16,131 nt of DNA, taken from contig CAIJTL010001567.1 in assembly GCA_903823545.1 (NCBI GenBank), positions 1 to 16,131 of the forward strand, written 5' to 3'. Each line of letters starts with the position of its first letter. Position 1 is the first letter of the stretch. The stretch comes from an uncultured Planctomycetaceae bacterium (GTDB taxonomy: Bacteria; Planctomycetota; Planctomycetia; Planctomycetales; Planctomycetaceae). This document shows, one piece after another, positions 7,381 through 14,870 of this stretch. A program made the translations under genes and the position numbers. The notes beneath the pieces are model-generated. The model did not search any database, had not been told where the DNA came from, and saw only the letters and a program-made list of their open reading frames with translations.

Positions 7381-8235
7381 ATGAGCAACTCGATAAGTAA
7401 ACAACACGCAGCCGCTTTCTGGTTGCCAATTTGGACTTTGACATGGCGCGAGCTGTTGCGGTTCTTTCGGCAACGGACGCGAGTTGTCGGGGCGCTCGGT
7501 CAGCCGTTTATTTTTTGGATCCTGTTTGGGGCTGGCCTCAAGGGTTCGTTCGCAGCACCTGAGTGGGCACCGCAAGGGATGACTTACCAAGAGTATTTCT
7601 TCCCCGGCGTGGCGGTGATGATCGTCATGTTCACGGCGATCTTCTCCACGATTTCGATCATTGAGGACCGACGCGAAGGTTTTCTGCAAGGAGTGCTGGT
7701 CGCTCCCGTTTCGCGGTTGGCATTGGTGCTGGGCAAGCTGACGGGCGGAACGGTGCTCGCGCTGATCCAGGCGATGTTGTTTTTGACGTTGGGGCCGCTG
7801 TTGCACTTTGTTGGATTGGCTCCGGCGATCGGCTGGGAACTTTCCGCCGCGGGCTGGTTGATGATGATCGGGTTTCTGACGCTCGTGGCGTTTGCATTAA
7901 CAGCCCTCGGATTTCTAATGGCTTGGTCATTGGATTCGACTCAGGGATTTCACGCGTTGATGAGCGTCTTTCTGATGCCGATGTGGTTGCTGTCCGGTTC
8001 GTTCTTTCCGGTTCCCGAAGCGGGCTGGCTGTCGTGGGTGATGCGTTTGAATCCGCTCACTTATGGAGTGGCCGGACTTCGACGGTTGATGTCGCCGACG
8101 TTGGCTGATGTCGCCGCGAACGCCAGCTTACCGAGTCTCGTGACATGCGTAGCCGTGACGTGCGGCTTCGGGATCGTGACAATCGGAATCGCTTGCTGGA
8201 TGACACAACGGAGGAGCGTGCTCAATGTCCGATAG
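7381..8235 (+). CDS. ABC-2 type transporter permease
   Basis: This 284-residue integral membrane protein has about six hydrophobic segments: ~35-55, ~70-92, ~115-140, ~155-180, ~190-215 and ~255-275. The N-terminal LTWRELLRFFRQRTRVVGALGQPFIFW and the block EDRREGFLQGVLVAP are hallmarks of ABC-2 permeases related to copper/daunorubicin-type exporters. It would form the membrane channel of an exporter. No ATP-binding subunit is encoded in the window, which is unusual because the partner is normally adjacent. The ATG at 7381 was chosen over a GTG two codons earlier; neither has a strong ribosome site. The last 11 bases overlap the SCO gene, showing coupling and pointing to a role in cytochrome oxidase biogenesis. 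The transported substrate is unknown. Confidence 0.88.
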   Translation: MSNSISKQHAAAFWLPIWTLTWRELLRFFRQRTRVVGALGQPFIFWILFGAGLKGSFAAPEWAPQGMTYQEYFFPGVAVMIVMFTAIFSTISIIEDRREGFLQGVLVAPVSRLALVLGKLTGGTVLALIQAMLFLTLGPLLHFVGLAPAIGWELSAAGWLMMIGFLTLVAFALTALGFLMAWSLDSTQGFHALMSVFLMPMWLLSGSFFPVPEAGWLSWVMRLNPLTYGVAGLRRLMSPTLADVAANASLPSLVTCVAVTCGFGIVTIGIACWMTQRRSVLNVR

Positions 8236-9046
8236 TTTGCCGAACGAAAAAAAATCAAATGCCCCCGGTGGTGCAATGCGAGTGGCGTTCATCGTTAACG
8301 GAATTGTGTGTTGCCTATTGATCATCGCGTTGGCTGCGTTTGGGATGAAAAAGCGATCGTCGACGAGTGAATCCGGATCAACAATTTCTACGAATGGTTC
8401 CGTCGACGGGACGTCGTCAAAGCCACTCGCAACGGCGACGGACTCTGTGGATGAGGAAGACGACGACAACAACGGTCGCCCCAAGGAAATGAAGATCGAG
8501 ATGAAGTGGCACCCGGAAGGGATCGCCGATTTTGAATTCACCGAACGGAGCGGCAAGACGGTCAGCAAAAAAGATTTGCTGGGGCATCCGTGGATCGCGG
8601 GATTCATTTTCTCAAACTGTGCGGGGCCCTGCTTCAAAGTCTCGTCAGCAATGCGGCAGTTGCAGGATGAGTTCTTGAACGACACTGATTTGCGGTTGGT
8701 GAGCTTCACGGTCGATTCCGAACGTGACACTCCCGAAGTGCTGACGAAGTACGCGCAGGCGTTTCACGCCGATTCCGACAAGTGGCTATTTTTGACCGGC
8801 GATAAGGCAAAGATCTACCACCTGATTTGGGGGAGCTTCTTGATGCCAGTCCAAGAAGAAACGGGCGAGCGAAGGAAGCCCGGCTTTGAATTCATTCACA
8901 CGACAAACATTTTGTTGGTCGACGAAAAAGGTGTCGTGCAAGGGAAGTGGTCATCGACCGACGAAGCAGAGTTCGGCAAGCTGCGACGCGAATTGCGCAA
9001 ACGGCTGCGAAAAGGAACCGAGCCGGAAATAGACCCGCAGAAATAA
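8225..9046 (+). CDS. SCO1/SenC family copper chaperone / thiol-disulfide protein
   Basis: This 273-residue protein has a membrane anchor at ~18-40, an acidic, serine-rich linker (~45-85) and a thioredoxin-fold SCO domain (~95-260) facing the periplasm. Copper-ligand residues are all present: C132 and C136 in SNCAGPC (C-x3-C) and H225 in FIHTTNILLVD. The family motif FTVDSERDTPEVL is at 161-173. SCO proteins deliver copper to, or reduce, the CuA centre of cytochrome c oxidase subunit II. The start overlaps the permease gene by 11 bases and is preceded by a strong ribosome site, GGAGGAG, 8 bases upstream. A 72-base hairpin repeat follows the stop. No oxidase structural genes are in view. Confidence 0.94.
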   Translation: MSDSLPNEKKSNAPGGAMRVAFIVNGIVCCLLIIALAAFGMKKRSSTSESGSTISTNGSVDGTSSKPLATATDSVDEEDDDNNGRPKEMKIEMKWHPEGIADFEFTERSGKTVSKKDLLGHPWIAGFIFSNCAGPCFKVSSAMRQLQDEFLNDTDLRLVSFTVDSERDTPEVLTKYAQAFHADSDKWLFLTGDKAKIYHLIWGSFLMPVQEETGERRKPGFEFIHTTNILLVDEKGVVQGKWSSTDEAEFGKLRRELRKRLRKGTEPEIDPQK

Positions 9047-9053
9047 TTATTCA

Positions 9054-9125
9054 GGTGAGCCGGATGGCGTTAGCTCCCGGACTTTTCATCAATGAAGTCC
9101 GGGGGCTAACGCCATCCGGCTCACC
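9054..9125. repeat. Near-perfect 31-base inverted repeat between SCO and DUF420 genes
   Basis: The arms at 9054-9084 and 9095-9125 pair with one mismatch (outer sequence GGTGAGCCGGATGGCGTTAG) around a 10-base loop. It sits 7 bases after the SCO stop and ends 15 bases before the DUF420 ribosome site (GAGGAGAG at 9141-9148). In RNA it would be a very stable hairpin without a following U-run, so an mRNA-stabilising or processing hairpin or a MITE-like insertion is more likely than a classical terminator. Confidence 0.88.
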
Positions 9126-9153
9126 GAAGTCATTTCGTCTGAGGAGAGTTTTT

Positions 9154-9636
9154 GTGGATGTTCCCAAATGGGTGACGATGTTGCCGGCTGTGAATGCCTC
9201 GCTGAATGGGTTGGCGACGCTGATGTTGGTTCGCGGTTGGCAGTTGATTCATCGCGGTCAGCGTGATGCTCATCGCCGCACGATGTTGGCCACTTTTGGA
9301 GTGTCCGTCGCCTTCTTGGTTTGTTACCTCGTGTATCACGCGGCATTGCAAAATTACACGGGAAGCGGGTCGAGAAAGTTTGTCGGGCCGGACGCAGTGC
9401 GAGCGGTTTATCTCGTGATCTTGGTGACTCACGTGGTACTGGCGGCGTTCGTGCCGTTTCTGGCTGGGATCACGATCTGGCGCGGCCTGAAGGCAGACAA
9501 AGCTGAAAAGCTCGGACAAACGGCTGATTGGGGTCCGCATCGCAAGATTGCCAGAATTGCGTTTCCCGTTTGGTTGTATGTGTCGGTCACGGGTGTTGTG
9601 ATCTACTTCATGGTTTACCATTGGCCGATCGGCTGA
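9154..9636 (+). CDS. DUF420 family membrane protein
   Basis: This 160-residue protein has four predicted membrane helices (~9-27, 43-64, 83-106, 134-155) and conserved histidines near the membrane faces (H33, H40, H62, H93, H129), as in DUF420 (PF04238). The family is found next to cytochrome c oxidase and SCO genes and is presumed to help haem or copper handling there, but no activity is established. I use the GTG at 9154: it starts the family-like sequence (MDVPKWVTMLPAVNASLNGL) and has GAGGAGAG five bases upstream. The open frame continues further 5' only through the repeat at 9054-9125. It is the third gene of the permease-SCO-DUF420 run. Confidence 0.88.
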   Translation: MDVPKWVTMLPAVNASLNGLATLMLVRGWQLIHRGQRDAHRRTMLATFGVSVAFLVCYLVYHAALQNYTGSGSRKFVGPDAVRAVYLVILVTHVVLAAFVPFLAGITIWRGLKADKAEKLGQTADWGPHRKIARIAFPVWLYVSVTGVVIYFMVYHWPIG

Positions 9637-9741
9637 TGGTTGATCTGATATGCTCCAATCTAAGTTCCGAAAACTGAGGTCAACAACTTCAACAGAAGAT
9701 CTCAAATCGAGCGTTCAAAGTAGCAGAGTTCGAGAATCAAA

Positions 9742-10056
9742 ATGACAAAGCAAATAACACTGCTGATTAGCCGCATGAACCGAACACTCATTGTCGCGGC
9801 ATTGCTTACGGTCGCTCACATGGCTGGACCGTTGGCTCAAACGGTTCAAGCCTGTCCGATGTGCAAGATCGCGAATGAGCAAGACGCGTTGCTGCCGAAG
9901 GCTTACATGTATTCGATCCTCTTTATGATGGGGATGATGTTCAGCCTCGGCGGCGGAGTCGCGTTTGCTATGTATCGAATTGGCCGGCGAGAAAACGCAG
10001 ACCTTGAAAACCTCGAGCAGTTCGGACTGCAAACAGCCGCGACGGGAATGAACTGA
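9742..10056 (+). CDS. Small exported membrane protein with CPMC motif
   Basis: This 104-residue protein has an N-terminal hydrophobic signal (~14-37, ending TVQA) followed at once by CPMCK (C38, C41). A single transmembrane helix at ~55-78 is rich in methionine, and the tail is short and polar. A signal peptidase I site just before C38 would place the CxxC pair at the outer face, suiting metal binding or thiol exchange. It follows DUF420 after 105 bases on the same strand, so a part in oxidase maturation is a fair inference. I do not recognise a named family. The ATG at 9742 is used; a second ATG at 9775 would give a shorter signal peptide but has no ribosome site. Confidence 0.68.
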   Translation: MTKQITLLISRMNRTLIVAALLTVAHMAGPLAQTVQACPMCKIANEQDALLPKAYMYSILFMMGMMFSLGGGVAFAMYRIGRRENADLENLEQFGLQTAATGMN

Positions 10057-10230
10057 GGCTAAATCCAGACTGAGAGTGCCTCGGCTCTCGCACGTGGGAA
10101 ACCCTCGAATTCGCCTCGGTTTTGCCGTCGATTTCTTGGACGTGCATTAAAACTCATCGACGATCGCTCGTTGCGCAGGTACTCTGCTGGCCGCTGGCTC
10201 GGCTCATCCGGTCCCTTCTTGGAACGTGCG

Positions 10231-11691
10231 ATGTTTTCGTTGTGGCATGATCAGCCTCCGTCGCCCCATACCGCTCGCCAGAGAAAGTTGTTGTCGCGGC
10301 GCGAGTGGCTTTGTGTCGGCGGGCTGAGCGGGATGGGACTCAGCGACTTTGCGTTGAGGTCATTGCAAAACCAAACAGCCGCGATAGCGGACGATCGCTC
10401 GACCGACAAGATGATGATGCCTGCGAAGGCGAAACGATGTGTCTTCATCTTTCTGTTCGGTGGGCCGAGCCACATCGACCTGTGGGACATGAAGCCACAC
10501 GCTCCGGAAAACGTGCGCGGCATCTTTCAACCGATCGCCACTTCCGCACCGGGGATTCAACTTTCGGAGCTGTTACCCAACCTCGCGAAAGAAGCGGACA
10601 AGCTGTGTCTGCTAAGGTCGATGACGCACGGCGATCCAGTTCACGGGACTGCGTGTAGCCAAGTCATTACCGGACGCGCTCATCGGCGACCCGGAACGAC
10701 CGACACGCTGGCTCCTGATGACTGGCCTTCGCTCAGTGCATTGGTGATGCGTTATGGCCGGTCGACGTTGGGGATGCCGTCGTCGGTAGTGCTGCCGTGG
10801 TATTTGATGTTCCCCAGCCAAGGGATGCGCATTGCCGGGCAATCGGGCGGATTGATGGGCGAAGAGCACAACGCCTTCTTGGTGAGCGGTGATCCGAGCG
10901 AAAAAGATTTTGACGTCCCCGGCATCAAGCTGCCACATGACGTGCCGACGGCGAGATTGCTCAGTCGCGAGGGGTTGCTGCGAGAAGTCGATCAGGTACG
11001 TCGTGCCGTTGTTGATGGGCCAAGCAGTCATCTCATCAACGACAATTACCGGCAGGCGTTTGCAATGATCAGCGGACAACGTTCGGCAGCCGCGTTTGAT
11101 CTGGCAGACGAAACCCCGACGACTCGCGAGCGATATGGCTCTCACAAGTTCGGTCAGAGCTTGTTGCTCGCACGGCGATTGGTCGAACGAGGCGTCTCGC
11201 TCGTAACAGTCAATTGGGATGATGAATCACGCGACGAAAAGCAGTCCCCGTTTTGGGACACGCATCACGACAACTTCGGTCGCTTGAAAAAGCTGACGCC
11301 GATTTTCGACAAAGCGTTTGCGGCATTTTTGGCGGACCTGCACGCTCGCGGTCTGTTAGACAGCACTTTGGTCGTGGCTTTGGGCGAGTTCGGACGCACA
11401 CCGAAGATTGGCCAGTTCACTCAAAACGCGGCAACCGAAAAGACGGGCCGAGATCATTGGCCGCACGCCTTCACCGCGTTAATCGCCGGGGGCGGTGTTC
11501 CTGGCGGGCACATCTTCGGAGCCAGCGATCGACTCGGTGGTCATGTGGCCGACAAACCAGTTACGCCGCCGGACCTGGCGGCCACGATGCTGACGCACCT
11601 CGGCGTCGATCCGTCACTCCGCTATCACGCACCGCTGCTGAGCGAATCATTTCCACTCTCAACAGGCCGCCCAATTCGCGATTGGGGATGA
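10231..11691 (+). CDS. DUF1501 family protein, Tat-exported, sulfatase-like fold
   Basis: The protein has 486 residues. LSRREWLCVGGLSGMG (RR at 23-24) is a twin-arginine signal, so it is folded before export. The DUF1501 core follows: FLFGGPSHIDLWDMKP, FQPIATSAPGIQLSELLPNLA, LRSMTHGDPVHG, LGEFGRTPKIG, GRDHWPHAF and GGGVPGGHIFG. The family shares the alkaline-phosphatase/sulfatase superfamily layout and is greatly expanded in planctomycetes, where it usually pairs with a DUF1549/DUF1553 cytochrome gene. That partner is absent here. The ATG at 10231 was chosen because the Tat signal then lies near the N-terminus; the frame is open further upstream without similarity. Substrate unknown. Confidence 0.92.
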   Translation: MFSLWHDQPPSPHTARQRKLLSRREWLCVGGLSGMGLSDFALRSLQNQTAAIADDRSTDKMMMPAKAKRCVFIFLFGGPSHIDLWDMKPHAPENVRGIFQPIATSAPGIQLSELLPNLAKEADKLCLLRSMTHGDPVHGTACSQVITGRAHRRPGTTDTLAPDDWPSLSALVMRYGRSTLGMPSSVVLPWYLMFPSQGMRIAGQSGGLMGEEHNAFLVSGDPSEKDFDVPGIKLPHDVPTARLLSREGLLREVDQVRRAVVDGPSSHLINDNYRQAFAMISGQRSAAAFDLADETPTTRERYGSHKFGQSLLLARRLVERGVSLVTVNWDDESRDEKQSPFWDTHHDNFGRLKKLTPIFDKAFAAFLADLHARGLLDSTLVVALGEFGRTPKIGQFTQNAATEKTGRDHWPHAFTALIAGGGVPGGHIFGASDRLGGHVADKPVTPPDLAATMLTHLGVDPSLRYHAPLLSESFPLSTGRPIRDWG

Positions 11692-11699
11692 GTCTTATC

Positions 11700-11821
11700 T
11701 ACGTCGCCGTCACGCTCCGCGTGACGAGCCGAATGTCGTTTGAGGTTGTTGCTGAGTTTGTCCGCAAATGAGTTGCGTCGATTGACATTCGGCACATCAC
11801 GCGGAGCGTGATGGCGACGTA
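11700..11821. repeat. 38-base inverted repeat between convergent genes
   Basis: The arms at 11700-11737 and 11784-11821 pair with 3 mismatches (outer sequence TACGTCGCC, then the internal palindrome CACGCTCCGCGTG). The element begins 8 bases after the DUF1501 stop and ends 2 bases before the stop of the converging CopZ-like gene, so it could terminate both. A half copy of one arm recurs at 12365-12394, on the other side of the CopZ-like gene. Confidence 0.88.
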
Positions 11822-11823
11822 CT

Positions 11824-12267
11824 TCAGACCCCACCTTTGCGTTTGAAGTAGTAGCGCTGCACCTCGGTCACACACGACTGGCCGTTCGCCGATAGGATCG
11901 TGCAGCGAGCATCCGGTGACTTCGCTCGTTCAACGGCGGCTCTTGTGCGAGCGACTCCGCCGTCAGCGATGTCCGCGTCAATGTCGGCACAGGTCAGCCC
12001 GAAACAGCCACAGATTGGAGCCTCGTCTGACTTCGGATATACGGACTTTGTCAGTTGATTGACTGTGACGACTCGCTCGAATGAATCGAAATAAGCCGCG
12101 TCGCACTGAGGCTGCGAACAGAACATCGCCGAATCACCAATCTGCTTCCGAGCTTCCGGCCGCAACCAATGATCAAGGGTCGCTTTCTCGACTGACTGTC
12201 CCAGCGAGCCGCAGAACGGGCAGTGCCGGACGTCACTTTCCTGCTCACGGACAAAGGCTTTGTTCAT
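11824..12267 (-). CDS. CopZ N-terminal-domain-like metal-binding protein (putative 2Fe-2S/zinc)
   Basis: This 147-residue cysteine-rich cytoplasmic protein has CPFCG (C16, C19), AMFCSQPQC (C50, C55), then PICGCFGLTCADI (C86, C88, C93) and later C122 and C132. The order and the FCSQPQCDAAYF and CFGLTCADI blocks resemble the N-terminal Fe-S/zinc domain of archaeal-type CopZ copper chaperones. In those proteins this domain binds a 2Fe-2S cluster and a zinc ion and is fused to a small HMA copper domain. No HMA domain is present here, so it is a stand-alone version that could sense, reduce or relay metal. It is monocistronic, convergent with DUF1501 and bracketed by copies of one repeat. The start is the ATG with GAAAGAA a few bases upstream. 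Assignment is from remembered family pattern only. Confidence 0.7.
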   Translation of the reverse strand: MNKAFVREQESDVRHCPFCGSLGQSVEKATLDHWLRPEARKQIGDSAMFCSQPQCDAAYFDSFERVVTVNQLTKSVYPKSDEAPICGCFGLTCADIDADIADGGVARTRAAVERAKSPDARCTILSANGQSCVTEVQRYYFKRKGGV

Positions 12268-12364
12268 GGATTCTTTCGCAAGGATGTCATGTCAGTCGGA
12301 TGCTTTTTGGCTCGGCACTTGAGACATTGTCGGTTGAGAGTTCATTAGACGGCAATGCCGCCGT

Positions 12365-12394
12365 TACGTAGCCGTCACGCTCCGCGTGTCGAGC
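12365..12394. repeat. Solo arm of the 11700-11821 repeat family
   Basis: The sequence TACGTAGCCGTCACGCTCCG and following bases match the left arm of the 11700-11821 element with few differences, including the palindrome CACGCTCCGCGTG. I see no matching opposite arm nearby. The surrounding gap 12268-12501 otherwise shows only a short GC palindrome (GACGGCAATGCCGCCGTT near 12349) and no gene. Confidence 0.65.
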
Positions 12395-12501
12395 AGGTCG
12401 TTTAACAGAACGCTTACAAGCAATCGGCTCGCCACAGCTACGTCAAAGCATGCTGCGACCGTTAGCGGCCTTTTCAATCTCATGAGTTTTACGGAAGACG
12501 A

Positions 12502-13251
12502 ATGCGACTACTCAATCCAGGATGGCAAACAATCGAAATTGCAGGCAAAGCGGCGGACGTCTTTGAGCCTCGGCACCCACGTATTCCGACTCAAGCAGTT
12601 TTGTTTCTGCACGGCCACGGCTTGCAGACGCTGATTGGCAACCCGGTCTACACCGCCGAACTTGAGCGGCACGGACTGCGAGCGATTTGTCCGCACGGCA
12701 AACGATCGTGGTGGCTACCGGTTGTCTGCACAGAGTTTGATGTCGAGCTATCGCCGGTCGGATACATCCGCAATGTGATCCTGCCATTCATCGCGGATCA
12801 GTGGAGCGTGAGACCGCCAGCCATCGGAGTGCTCGGCGTCAGCATGGGAGGGCAGGGGGCGTTGCAATTGGCGTATCGGCATCCGAACGACTTCCCCGTT
12901 GTCGCTGCGTTATCTCCGGCGATTGATGTGCAAGATTGGTACGGACAGGGCTTGCCTTTGGACGAGATGTTTCCCGACCGCGAAGCTGTTAGACAACAAA
13001 CGGTGGTTGTGCAAATTCAAGGTCTCAATTGGCCGCGTCACCAACTCATCGTCTGCGATCCGATCGACCGCGAGTGCATCCCCAGTGTTGAGCGATTACT
13101 GAGCAAGCTGCGATCCTCAGGGATACCGTTTGAGAGCGATTTGGAAACTTCACACGGCGGACATTCGTGGGACTACTTCAATCACATGGCTTCAGCCGCG
13201 ATTCAGTATTTGGTCAAAGCAATGGATGCCGAACATCGCCGACTGGTCTGA
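12502..13251 (+). CDS. Alpha/beta hydrolase, esterase-D-like
   Basis: This 249-residue enzyme has an alpha/beta-hydrolase fold. FLHGHG (35-40) is the oxyanion-loop strand end, LGVSMGGQGAL holds the nucleophile S114 in G-x-S-x-G-G, D186 or D189 is the likely acid, and HGGHSWDYF provides H221. The GVSMGG and GGHSWDYF spacing is that of the putative esterase family containing S-formylglutathione hydrolase and feruloyl-esterase-like enzymes. No signal peptide is present, so it should act in the cytoplasm. The start has GGAAG 4 bases upstream. It is flanked by a repeat remnant on the left and by the oxidoreductase gene 120 bases to the right on the same strand. Substrate unknown; a formylglutathione role is possible, but nothing here supports that pathway. 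Confidence 0.86.
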   Translation: MRLLNPGWQTIEIAGKAADVFEPRHPRIPTQAVLFLHGHGLQTLIGNPVYTAELERHGLRAICPHGKRSWWLPVVCTEFDVELSPVGYIRNVILPFIADQWSVRPPAIGVLGVSMGGQGALQLAYRHPNDFPVVAALSPAIDVQDWYGQGLPLDEMFPDREAVRQQTVVVQIQGLNWPRHQLIVCDPIDRECIPSVERLLSKLRSSGIPFESDLETSHGGHSWDYFNHMASAAIQYLVKAMDAEHRRLV

Positions 13252-13296
13252 CAGACTCGAAAGTCATCGGTCCGCTTTGATACCATCACCACCGCA

Positions 13297-13323
13297 TTGA
13301 ACGCTTTGCCGAGAGGCGTTCAA
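13297..13323. terminator. Hairpin between hydrolase and oxidoreductase genes
   Basis: TTGAACGCTT and AGGCGTTCAA pair over 10 bases (one G-U) with a 7-base loop. There is no clear U-run after it, so it may be a weak terminator for the hydrolase gene or a leader hairpin of the next gene. Confidence 0.4.
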
Positions 13324-13370
13324 ACAATCTTACCTTCAACGTTGTTCCATGTTTCGTGGAGACTCGCTCA

Positions 13371-14705
13371 ATGACTCAGCCCACACTCGCCAGTCACACT
13401 GCTTCAGATTCTGCTTCGAGTTCTTCATCGCGTCGTGATTTTCTCAAAGCTGGTGCCGCAGCAGCGACGATTCCGGCTCTTGCCGCTCAACTTGCAACGT
13501 CAGCGTATGCGGCGGGAAGCGACAAGCTGAAGATCGGATTGGTCGGTTGCGGTGGCCGCGGGAGTGGAGCTGCAGTTCAGGCATTGTCCGCCGATCCGAA
13601 TGTAGAACTGGTCGCAATGGGTGATGCCTTCGGTGACGCGCTCAACAGCAGCCTGAATCAATTGATGAAGAGCGAAGCACTCGCTGGCAAAGTGAAGGTC
13701 GATAACGACCACAAGTTTATCGGACTCGACGCCTACAAGAAGGTGATCGATTCGTGCGACGTTGTCTTGTTGGCAAGTCCGCCAGGTTTTCGTCCCGTGC
13801 ATTTCAAATACGCTGTCGAAGCGGGAAAGCACATCTTCACCGAAAAGCCGATGGCGACCGACGGTCCGGGCGTTCGATCGATTATGGAGTCGGTTGAAAT
13901 CTCTAAGCAAAAGAAGCTTTCAGTTGTCGCAGGGTTTTGCTGGCGCTACGACAACGCCAAGCGAGCGTTCTTTGACAAGATTCACGAGGGAGCGATCGGC
14001 GACATCCGGATGGTCTACGGCACGTACCTCACCGGCCCCGTGAAGCCGATGCCACCCGCAGCAACTCGCCCACAAGGAATGAGCGACCTCGAGTGGATGG
14101 TCCGTAACTGGTACAACTTCACGTGGCTTTCAGGAGACGGACTCGTCGAACAAGCGGTCCACACCGTCGATTGGCTGGCCTGGGCCTTCAATGACAATCC
14201 CGCCGCAAGCTGCACTGCTGTCGGTGGTCGGCAAATCCCTGCCGAAGGTGGCAACATCTTCGACCATGTCGAGATCAATTACGTCTGGGCCAACGAGGCT
14301 CGTGCGTTTCTTGCTCAGCGGCAGATTCCGAACTGCCACAGCGAGAACAACCTCTATGTGCTTGGGACGAAGGGGACCGGCCAAATCGGAGCCCGTGGCG
14401 CAGTAGTCAACGGCGAAACCAATTGGAAGTACTCCGGCCCAACCAACAACATGTACCAGACCGAGCACGACGAATTCTTTAAGTCGATCCGCGATGGTAA
14501 GCCGCTCAATAACGGCGATCGGATGGCCAAGAGCACGCTCATGGGAATTATGGGCCGCATGGCGGGCTACACCGGTAAGCAGATCACATGGGAAATGGCG
14601 CTGAACTCGCAAGAGTCCATCGTCCCTTCCGAATTTCCTGACGGCTGGCAAACCAAAGTGGCGATTCCGAAGATGGCGATGCCTGGAATCACCGAATACG
14701 TCTAA
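13371..14705 (+). CDS. Gfo/Idh/MocA family oxidoreductase, Tat-exported
   Basis: This 444-residue protein has a twin-arginine signal SRRDFLKAGAAAATIPALAA (RR at 21-22), cleaved near AYAAG. The mature part begins with a Rossmann NAD(P)-binding motif IGLVGCGGRGSGA (residues 55-67), followed by VVLLASPPGFRPVH and the conserved TEKPMATD, whose K159 lies in the active site. GLVEQAVHTVDWLAW (258-272) carries the catalytic H264 with D267. The C-terminal half is the usual open beta-sheet substrate domain. Members interconvert sugars, inositols and related alcohols with tightly bound nucleotide; periplasmic Tat-exported forms are numerous in planctomycetes. GGAGA lies 8 bases before the ATG; a longer open frame upstream lacks any similarity. 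Substrate cannot be predicted. Confidence 0.93.
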   Translation: MTQPTLASHTASDSASSSSSRRDFLKAGAAAATIPALAAQLATSAYAAGSDKLKIGLVGCGGRGSGAAVQALSADPNVELVAMGDAFGDALNSSLNQLMKSEALAGKVKVDNDHKFIGLDAYKKVIDSCDVVLLASPPGFRPVHFKYAVEAGKHIFTEKPMATDGPGVRSIMESVEISKQKKLSVVAGFCWRYDNAKRAFFDKIHEGAIGDIRMVYGTYLTGPVKPMPPAATRPQGMSDLEWMVRNWYNFTWLSGDGLVEQAVHTVDWLAWAFNDNPAASCTAVGGRQIPAEGGNIFDHVEINYVWANEARAFLAQRQIPNCHSENNLYVLGTKGTGQIGARGAVVNGETNWKYSGPTNNMYQTEHDEFFKSIRDGKPLNNGDRMAKSTLMGIMGRMAGYTGKQITWEMALNSQESIVPSEFPDGWQTKVAIPKMAMPGITEYV

Positions 14706-14840
14706 CGGGATTCCGCCAGCGACAAAGATCTGCAAGAGAAAAAATGAATGCCAGATGCTATGAAAGTGCTGGGCGACATCCTTATTTTTCGACGATCCAC
14801 CCCGTCTTCAGCGTTTTTCTTTTCCCCACCAACGCTCGGC

Positions 14841-14870
14841 TTGAGTCGTTCGGCTGTCATCCACTAGACT
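14841..14870 (+). promoter_or_regulatory. Putative sigma-70 promoter of tRNA-Gln
   Basis: TTGAGT at 14841-14846 and TAGACT at 14865-14870 are separated by 18 bases and end 14 bases before the tRNA. Each box matches consensus at four of six positions. The recombinase reading frame overlaps part of this region on the opposite strand. Confidence 0.45.

Noticed and set aside
6882..7400. ORFs of 160-168 codons on both strands of the divergent region
   Set aside because: They are made of inverted-repeat sequence and match no protein; the open frames follow from the palindromes.
8947..9153. Upstream extension of DUF420 into the SCO gene
   Set aside because: The frame runs through the hairpin repeat and overlaps the SCO C-terminus. 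The GTG at 9154 has a strong ribosome site and starts the family sequence.
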